The notes under the pieces were generated by a model. The model was not told the origin of the DNA, searched no databases, and saw only the letters and a list, made by a program, of their open reading frames with translations. A stretch of DNA of 64,000 nt from RGIG5050 sp045636065. Its GTDB lineage: Bacteria > Verrucomicrobiota > Kiritimatiellia > RFP12 > UBA1067. Of the stretch, positions 58,566 through 64,000 are shown in pieces. The stretch spans positions 1 through 64,000 of the forward strand of contig JAZTWW010000026.1 of assembly GCA_045636065.1 (NCBI GenBank). The letters run 5' to 3'. The stretch's first letter is position 1; every line of letters starts with the position of its first letter. A program made the translations under genes and the position numbers.

Positions 58566-60019
58566 TCATCCTCCTTCTCTTCGAAGCGGCATTCGATCGT
58601 GAACGCCTGCCTGTTCTTCCGCAAGGTCGGACCTTTCATGTCAACGCTCGAGAAGACCGGCTCCTTCGGGCCCTTGCGCCCTTCCGCCGCGATCTCCGAG
58701 GGAAGGTATCTCGCCTTGACGAGATTGTTCTTGAAATCGTAGACCTTCTGCGCATCTTCTGCATCGCCCGCGAGGACGAGCTTCATGTCCTTCGTGTACT
58801 GGATTCGCGAGAGCGCTATTCCGTATGGCATCTCCTCGCAGACGATCCTAAGCATCTCCAAAGCGCTCGTGTCGCGGTTCGAGTAGCGCTTGACGAGGGC
58901 CACCCTCTCCTTCGTGTCACTCACCGCCTTGTACGCCTTGGCGTGGGCCTTGATCTCCTTGCGCTCTACCTCGGCGAGGTGGTCGTACACCATGGGAAGA
59001 GCGACCATCGCGCCCAAGAGGAGAAGCCACACCGCGCCAGCCGCCGCGAGAAACGCCTTGAGCTTCGAATTGAAGCGCGACTCCCTCAAAGCGTCGCGCC
59101 AGAGCCGCGGCGTCACGTCGAGAGCCTGGCCTTCGACGCCCCTCAAGGCGGCACCTTCAATTCCGCCGTAGAGGTCCTCCACCTCCTCGAAACGCACCAC
59201 GGGCGCAAAGAGAGAAAGGACTTCCTTCTCCTCGTCCGTCCTCGCGCCCGGCCGCGAGAAGACCGTGATCTCATCGAGCGCGCCGGAGGATGTCCTGAGA
59301 AGCGTGAGCGTAAGCTCCCTCTTGAGCTCCTGTGGCGGAACGTGCCCTATCGAGCGGAGCGACGATACGGCGCCCGACTCCATCAGCATGAAATCCCATC
59401 CATCGCCGAGATCCAGGAGGACGAGCCTTCTCGGGACATTCTCGCCAAGGCGGCTCCAAAGCGTCCTGAGCCAGCCGAGGGCGGTGATGTCCGTGCGGAC
59501 CACCTTGACGCCTGCCAAGTCGAGCGCGCCAGAGATGTCAAGCGCCGTCGCCTCCGGCAAGGCAGCCGCTATAGCCCTAACGCTTATGTCCGTCTCGGCG
59601 GTCGTCTCCACAGAGGCAAGCATCTGCTCGTCCGGGAACGGGCTTATCGCCTTGATCTCCTCAAGGGCATTGTCGTCTATGAGATCGCGGTCCTCCTCGG
59701 GGATGCGCAGATGCGACACCAGCATGTCACCAAGCGGCAGCGCAAGCGTGAATTCCTTCGTGTGGTATTTGCGCACCGCCTCCTTGAGCGCAGCAACAAG
59801 AGGCGTATCCTTGGCCTCAACCGGCTCTGCGGCCCCATCGGGGCGATCTTCCACGGCACTCTCTTCACAGCCTGCAAATTCGGCGTCGCCCGTAGCCTCC
59901 GGGAGGTCGAGCGGCCACTCGGCCTGGTCGCTTTTGGACCAGCCTTTCGCGCCAAGCGAAAGCCTGAGCGCCCGCACTGTCGAGCGCTCCACGCCGACGA
60001 TGAAAATGTCTTTTGCCAT
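58562..60019 (-). CDS. PilM/GspL-like actin-fold protein fused to a PilN-like part
   Basis: 485 residues. Residues 1-320 are a cytoplasmic actin-like fold as in PilM or GspL (KDIFIVGVERSTVRALRLSL at the start, LVLLDLGDGWDFMLME in the second lobe). A transmembrane helix lies near 332-355 (AFLAAAGAVWLLLLGAMVAL), then a coiled coil and a periplasmic domain (about 385-485) like PilN or the C-terminal part of GspL. It should recruit the secretion ATPase to the inner membrane. The start is fixed by a promoter whose -10 box lies ten bases upstream. First gene of the five-gene operon. Confidence 0.8.
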   Translation of the reverse strand: MAKDIFIVGVERSTVRALRLSLGAKGWSKSDQAEWPLDLPEATGDAEFAGCEESAVEDRPDGAAEPVEAKDTPLVAALKEAVRKYHTKEFTLALPLGDMLVSHLRIPEEDRDLIDDNALEEIKAISPFPDEQMLASVETTAETDISVRAIAAALPEATALDISGALDLAGVKVVRTDITALGWLRTLWSRLGENVPRRLVLLDLGDGWDFMLMESGAVSSLRSIGHVPPQELKRELTLTLLRTSSGALDEITVFSRPGARTDEEKEVLSLFAPVVRFEEVEDLYGGIEGAALRGVEGQALDVTPRLWRDALRESRFNSKLKAFLAAAGAVWLLLLGAMVALPMVYDHLAEVERKEIKAHAKAYKAVSDTKERVALVKRYSNRDTSALEMLRIVCEEMPYGIALSRIQYTKDMKLVLAGDAEDAQKVYDFKNNLVKARYLPSEIAAEGRKGPKEPVFSSVDMKGPTLRKNRQAFTIECRFEEKEDE

Positions 60020-60029
60020 GTGGGCTAAT

Positions 60030-60058
60030 ATTATCTCAAATACCGCGCAAAAAGGCAA
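60030..60058 (-). promoter_or_regulatory. promoter of the secretin operon
   Basis: On the minus strand: TTGCCT (60058-60053), 17-bp spacer, GATAAT (60035-60030). Ten bases to the ATG at 60019, so the leader is at most a few bases. Confidence 0.6.
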
Positions 60059-60095
60059 GGAAAAACTATCGTCCGCCGCGTGTTCCCGGGGCCTG

Positions 60096-60842
60096 TCAAT
60101 ACCCGCGGATCAGCTTGTAGCCCCAGTAGGCGTAATGCTCCTTGAAGAGGCTCGTGTTGAACGAGAGGACTTCGGCGACCGGGCAGAACCAGGTGATGTC
60201 AAAGCCGTTGGAGCACCTTACGGTCCCCTCGTAGTCGGCGGCGAAAGGCCGCACCTTGAGAGACGTCTTCGAGAACATCAAAAGCGCCCTTCTCATGTGC
60301 CACGAGGAAGTGACGAGAATGACGTTCGCCCCCTTGCCGAGAAGCTGCTCCACAGCTCGCGCCTCCTCCTCGGTGTTGCGCGCCGCGGGAAGGCACCTTA
60401 CGGCCTCGACGGGCACGCCAAGGCTCTGGAAAAGCGGCATAGAGCTCACATCCACGTTGCTCCCGGTAGCGATTAAAAGAGGCGCCTTGCCGGCCTTGAA
60501 GAGCTCGGCTCCGATCCATACCCTGTCCGCGCCCGGAGTCATGTCGGCCATCTCGTAGCCGTTCGTCACGGCGGCCATGCCGCCACCCAGGACTACTATA
60601 GCATCCGCCTCGGGGGCGGCCGACACCTCCTCGCGCGGGAACTCGCCCTCCAAGGGGCTTGAAAGGAGATGCGTCATGAGCGGCGTACTCCACGCCCAGA
60701 GCCACAATGCCGCCAACCCCACGAAAAAGCGCGCAAGGCCGCCCCATCTGAAGACGCAGAAGAGATATGCAAACACGACAAACGCGATTCCGATCACGAG
60801 CGGATTCACGCAAGCCCCTATGAAATGGTTTACCGGCGCCAT
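60096..60842 (-). CDS. ElyC/SanA/YdcF family (DUF218) membrane protein
   Basis: 248 residues with two N-terminal membrane helices and a DUF218 domain: DAIVVLGGGMAAVTNGYEM (about 78-96), then a Rossmann-like core with LLIATGSNVDVSSMPL and ILVTSSWHMRRALLMF. ElyC acts in envelope biogenesis by affecting undecaprenyl-phosphate use at low temperature. Placing it right after murA supports a peptidoglycan link. I use the ATG at 60842, 25 bases after the murA stop, because an earlier in-frame TTG lies within murA. Confidence 0.82.
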   Translation of the reverse strand: MAPVNHFIGACVNPLVIGIAFVVFAYLFCVFRWGGLARFFVGLAALWLWAWSTPLMTHLLSSPLEGEFPREEVSAAPEADAIVVLGGGMAAVTNGYEMADMTPGADRVWIGAELFKAGKAPLLIATGSNVDVSSMPLFQSLGVPVEAVRCLPAARNTEEEARAVEQLLGKGANVILVTSSWHMRRALLMFSKTSLKVRPFAADYEGTVRCSNGFDITWFCPVAEVLSFNTSLFKEHYAYWGYKLIRGY

Positions 60843-60867
60843 TGATTCTACCCGTTCCTTTCTTGTT

Positions 60868-62160
60868 TCAATCGATCCTCTTGATGTCCGCGCCAAGCTT
60901 TGAAAGCTCGCGCTCGACAGCCTCGTAGCCCCTGTCGACCGACTCCGCGTTCAGTATGACCGTAGTCCCCTTTGCGCAAAGGGCCGCTAGAATGAGTGCT
61001 ATGCCGGCGCGGATGTCGGGCGAGGTGACCGTTCCGCCCCTAAGCTGGGTGGGCCCCGTAACGACAACCCTGTGCGGGTCGCACGGCACAATCTTGGCAC
61101 CCATGCCGATAAGATGGTCCACAAAGTAAAGCCTCGACTCGAACATCTTCTCGAAGAAGAGGCAAGTCCCCCTCGACTGCGTCGCGAGGACTATTAGAAC
61201 AGACATCATGTCGCTCGGGAACGCGGGCCACGGCCCATCAGAGACGGAAGGTATCGCATCGCCGAAATCGTATTTGATCTTGCGCCTCTGCTTTGCCGGA
61301 AGATGGAGCCTCCCCGCCGCGGCATCTACGCTCCACTTGAGTCCGAAGCGCCTGAGCGGCTTGGAGAGGACCTCGAAATCGGCTACGTCGAGCCCTTCAA
61401 GCTCAAGCTCGCCGCCCGTCACGGCCGCCGCGGCGAGATAGCTTCCCGCCTCTATGAGATCCGACCCGACGCGCGCCGTGGCGCCGCCAAGCCTCTCGAC
61501 GCCGTCAATCACGATCCTGTTCGTCCCAGCGCCCTCGATCTTCGCGCCCATCGAGGAGAGCATCCCCGCGAGATTCTGGACGTGCGGCTCGCAGGCGGCG
61601 TTGTATATCTCGGTGCGCCCCTTGGCGAGCGATGCGGCCATAAGGATGTTCTCCGTCGCCGTGACGCTCGCCTCGTCGAGGATGATCCTCCGCCCCTGAA
61701 GTCCCTTGGGGGCCCTGAGCGAGAAGACGCGGCTTGTAAGCCTCGCCTTCGCCCCGAGTGCAATAAGGCCGTCGAAATGCGTGTCAAGCCGCCTGTGGCC
61801 AATTCCGTCCCCGCCGGGCGGCGGAAGCGCCACATGCCCGAGCCTTGCAAGAAGCGGACCCGCGAAAAGTATGGAAGTCCTTATGCGCCGGGAAAGGTCG
61901 GGGTCTAGCCTGGCGGCCTTGAGCCGCCGCGCCGCGATCGTGACCGTGCGCGCAGCCCTGTCGTGCGAAACGGCCGCGCCGAAGCGCTTGGCGAATTCAA
62001 GCATCAGCCTCACGTCGGCTATGTCCGGAACGTTCTCGAGCGTCACCGGCCCTTCGCAGAGAAGCGCCGCCGCGATCATGGGAAGCGCGGCGTTCTTGTT
62101 TCCCGGGACGCGATGGACGCCCGTGACGGCCCTGCCGCCGTTTATGACGAAGCGGCTCAT
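60868..62160 (-). CDS. murA: UDP-N-acetylglucosamine 1-carboxyvinyltransferase MurA, Cys-to-Asp variant
   Basis: 430 residues, full length. It transfers enolpyruvate from PEP to UDP-GlcNAc, the first committed step of peptidoglycan synthesis. PGNKNAALPMIAAALL at the start and RTSILFAGPLLARLG are family blocks. The catalytic loop, G-G-C-x-I-G in E. coli (Cys115), reads GGDGIG with Asp118. Enzymes with Asp here are naturally insensitive to fosfomycin. It overlaps ispH by ATGA. Confidence 0.94.
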   Translation of the reverse strand: MSRFVINGGRAVTGVHRVPGNKNAALPMIAAALLCEGPVTLENVPDIADVRLMLEFAKRFGAAVSHDRAARTVTIAARRLKAARLDPDLSRRIRTSILFAGPLLARLGHVALPPPGGDGIGHRRLDTHFDGLIALGAKARLTSRVFSLRAPKGLQGRRIILDEASVTATENILMAASLAKGRTEIYNAACEPHVQNLAGMLSSMGAKIEGAGTNRIVIDGVERLGGATARVGSDLIEAGSYLAAAAVTGGELELEGLDVADFEVLSKPLRRFGLKWSVDAAAGRLHLPAKQRRKIKYDFGDAIPSVSDGPWPAFPSDMMSVLIVLATQSRGTCLFFEKMFESRLYFVDHLIGMGAKIVPCDPHRVVVTGPTQLRGGTVTSPDIRAGIALILAALCAKGTTVILNAESVDRGYEAVERELSKLGADIKRID

Positions 62161-63029
62161 TGCTCCGGTCCGCCCTTCCCGCCCAGACGGGCGACAACCT
62201 GGTGGAGAAAATCTTCCGGCGTGGAGGCGCCGCTCGTGACGCCCAGTTCGTCAACGCCAGAGAAATCAAGCCTTTCAAGCTCGTCCATCGACCCTGCGCG
62301 CCAAGCCTTGGCACCGGCGCTCACGGCCACTTCCGCGAGCCTCAGCGTATTGGAGCTCGTGGAGCTTCCAAGGACGAGCACCCCTGAGTTTGCACGGCTC
62401 TTCGCAAAGCGCGAGACGGCAAGCTGCCGCTCGTCCGTCGCGTTGCAGATGTGCGTTGCGCCGTCGGCGATGACGCCGTCCTGGCCGAATTTCGCCTTGA
62501 GCGAATCAAGAAGCCCCTCCACCTCGGCACCGTTCATCGTGGTCTGCGAAACCACTCCAAAGGGCGGCGCGAAAGGGATCGAATCAATGTCGCCCGCTTT
62601 GGTGACGATCGCGACGCGCGAAGGGTCTCCCACCTCGCCGGCGATGCCGACGGTTTCGGCGTGGGCCCTGTGGCCGAGAACTACTACCGGCAGCGATTCG
62701 CGCGCATACGCCTGCACCCTCAGGTGGACGCGCGCCACCATCGGGCATGTCGCATCCACCACATCGAGCCTGCGTCGGCGCGCTTCGTCGCGCACGGCAG
62801 GCGAAACGCCGTGCGCGCTAAAGAGGACTTTGGATCCCTCCGGGACATCGCAAAGGCTTTCGACGAACACCATGCCGCGACGCCCGAGTTCGGCGATCAC
62901 CTGCTCGTTGTGGACGAGCGTATGCAGGCAGTATACCCGTCCGCCTGCTTCCAGCGCCTTGATGGCCTTCTTGAGGGCAGCCGTCACACCGCCGCAGAAG
63001 CCGTGCGGCTCTATGACGGTCACCTTCAT
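62157..63029 (-). CDS. ispH: 4-hydroxy-3-methylbut-2-enyl diphosphate reductase
   Basis: 290 residues. It makes isopentenyl and dimethylallyl diphosphate in the last step of the methylerythritol phosphate pathway. The three cysteine ligands of the [4Fe-4S] cluster are Cys12 (PHGFCGG), Cys95 (DATCPMV) and Cys195 (HICNATDERQ). Conserved SQTTMN is present. Four-base overlaps with mazG upstream and murA downstream imply one message. Confidence 0.95.
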   Translation of the reverse strand: MKVTVIEPHGFCGGVTAALKKAIKALEAGGRVYCLHTLVHNEQVIAELGRRGMVFVESLCDVPEGSKVLFSAHGVSPAVRDEARRRRLDVVDATCPMVARVHLRVQAYARESLPVVVLGHRAHAETVGIAGEVGDPSRVAIVTKAGDIDSIPFAPPFGVVSQTTMNGAEVEGLLDSLKAKFGQDGVIADGATHICNATDERQLAVSRFAKSRANSGVLVLGSSTSSNTLRLAEVAVSAGAKAWRAGSMDELERLDFSGVDELGVTSGASTPEDFLHQVVARLGGKGGPEQ

Positions 63030-63829
63030 CAGCCGCGCTCCGGTTCTGCCGCCTTCGCGGCGTTCCAGAGGGCGTCCATCTCGGCGAGAGTCATGTCCTT
63101 AAGGCTTCGGCCTTCGCCGGCTGCGGCGGCCTCTACGGCGCGGAAGCGCCTCGCGAACTTGGCCGTCGTGTTGTTGAGCGCGCTTTCGGCGTCGCTCTTT
63201 ATGTGGCGCGCGTAGTTTGCCACTGCGAAAAGTACGTCTCCAAGCTCCTCCTTGACGTGATCGGCGCTGTGGCCTTCCTTTACGGCCGTCTCAAGCTCGT
63301 CGAACTCCTCGCGGACCTTGTCGATGACGCCTTCGCTGTCCTCCCAGTCGAAGCCGACGCGCGAGGCCTTCTCGGCCGTGCGCTGGGCCTTGAGCAGCGC
63401 TGGGAGCGCCTCCGGAACGCCGTCGAGGGCGCTGTGGCGCGTCTCCTTCGCATGTTCGCGCGCCTTGATCTGCTCCCAGTTCCTGAGGACGGTGGCGGGA
63501 TCCTTGGCGACGATATCGCCGAAGACGTGCGGGTGGCGCCTTACAAGCTTGTCGGAGATGGCGTTAGCCACATCGTCGAACGTGAAAGCGCCTTCCTGCT
63601 CGGCCATGACGCACTGGAACATGACCTGAAGAAGCACGTCCCCCAGCTCCTCGATATGGTTGGCCCTGTCCTCCGGCCGGTCCATGGCGGAAAGAAGCTC
63701 GTACGTCTCTTCAAGGACGCACGGCTTCAAAGTCTCAAGAGTCTGCACCCTGTCCCAGGGGCAGCCCTTCTCAGGATCCCTGAGGCGCACCATTATCTGG
63801 TGCAGCCTCTCTATGCCGGTCATGCTCAC
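63029..63829 (-). CDS. mazG: nucleoside triphosphate pyrophosphohydrolase MazG
   Basis: 266 residues with two MazG domains: EETYELLSAMDRPEDRANHI plus EELGDVLLQVMFQ near the N-terminus, and REEFDELETAVKEGHSADHV plus KEELGDVLFAVANYARH near residues 165-220. The EExxE/ExxD metal-binding pattern is intact in both. It hydrolyses dNTPs or NTPs, including (p)ppGpp-related control in E. coli. The GTG at 63829 overlaps the upstream stop (GTGA); an ATG two codons on (63823) is also possible. Confidence 0.92.
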   Translation of the reverse strand: MSMTGIERLHQIMVRLRDPEKGCPWDRVQTLETLKPCVLEETYELLSAMDRPEDRANHIEELGDVLLQVMFQCVMAEQEGAFTFDDVANAISDKLVRRHPHVFGDIVAKDPATVLRNWEQIKAREHAKETRHSALDGVPEALPALLKAQRTAEKASRVGFDWEDSEGVIDKVREEFDELETAVKEGHSADHVKEELGDVLFAVANYARHIKSDAESALNNTTAKFARRFRAVEAAAAGEGRSLKDMTLAEMDALWNAAKAAEPERG

Positions 63830-64000
63830 TGCACTCCCATGTGGAGCATCCTCAAAAGCTCCTTCGCAAGAGGCTCGCCGAAGCTGTCGACGACTGTATC
63901 GGCGCCTCCGAAATCCTGGTACGCCACATGCGGATGCTCGACGGCGACGACCGCGAGGTTGGCTATGAGCGCGCTCTTGACTCCGTGGCCGCTCCCGGCG
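63826..64000 (-). CDS. 3' end of an unidentified gene (truncated by the window)
   Basis: The minus-strand frame runs in from the right edge and ends at the TGA 63828-63826. It reads ...GSGHGVKSALIANLAVV, then AVEHPHVAYQDFGGADTVVD and SFGEPLAKELLRMLHMGVQ. About 57 residues are visible. I cannot name the family from this piece. It overlaps mazG by four bases, so it belongs to the same operon. Confidence 0.6.
   Translation of the reverse strand, partial: AGSGHGVKSALIANLAVVAVEHPHVAYQDFGGADTVVDSFGEPLAKELLRMLHMGVQ

Noticed and set aside
1..64000. tRNA, rRNA or intact insertion sequence genes
   Set aside because: Scanning the gaps showed no cloverleaf-like 75-base segment with a T-loop GTTC motif, no rRNA core sequence and no transposase domain; the repeats found lack coding capacity.

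Overview
The window reads as a chromosomal segment of a Gram-negative bacterium with high GC. Lipid A synthesis (LpxI), a secretin operon, two lipoprotein signals and periplasmic enzymes indicate an outer membrane. The thrombospondin type 3 (TSP3) giant protein, the sulfatase next to a family 31 glycosidase, the octaheme cytochrome, SMC-type ScpAB and a MurA with Asp in place of the usual catalytic Cys fit an uncultured member of the PVC group. Kiritimatiellota is my best guess, but it is an inference from gene content, not a placement. I see no rRNA, tRNA, CRISPR array or intact transposase.

Layout. 0-11.5 kb (+): AI-2E-type permease, DEAD-box helicase, Bax-inhibitor-1 family protein, dTDP-glucose dehydratase, LpxI, a 0.45 kb non-coding stretch with a long fold-back, a parvulin lipoprotein, a PAS protein, a pseudouridine synthase and a DinG-type helicase. 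11.5-20.6 kb is the accessory part: a 1998-residue TSP3 protein with a C-terminal alpha/beta-hydrolase, a translationally coupled exported partner, then a shuffled tail holding the 5' end of an EcoRI-type adenine methyltransferase gene, a truncated partner copy, a remnant of a second giant gene's 3' end and an intact third partner. Its GC falls well below that of its surroundings.

20.7-37.2 kb is mostly housekeeping: uup (-), hisI, secG, pgi, two GYF_2/coiled-coil paralogs, prfB, tsaB, a GspE/PilB ATPase, trpS, scpA, scpB, a TPR-LysM lipoprotein, a DD-carboxypeptidase, a ketosynthase-like protein and an acyltransferase. 37.2-37.8 kb is non-coding and holds two copies of a dispersed 9-bp-unit repeat around a broken RelB/DinJ-like antitoxin. 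37.8-48.7 kb (+): pgpA, two glycosyltransferases, a fused solute-binding protein/permease, a GH31 enzyme, a sulfatase and an octaheme cytochrome. A probable small RNA on the minus strand precedes eno and queF. Next comes a precorrin-2 dehydrogenase/glutamyl-tRNA reductase fusion carrying two in-frame blocks of a GC-rich repeat.

52.8-64 kb (-): a five-gene operon in which every neighbouring pair overlaps by 4 nt (PilM/GspL-like, PilO/GspM-like, secretin, TolA-like coiled coil, lytic-transglycosylase-like protein), then elyC-like, murA, ispH, mazG and a partial gene, also tightly overlapped. The clearest genome-wide signal is a recurring promoter (TTGnnn, 17 bp, TGGTAWAAT) whose -10 box often lies only 6-11 nt before the start codon, implying many leaderless or nearly leaderless mRNAs.
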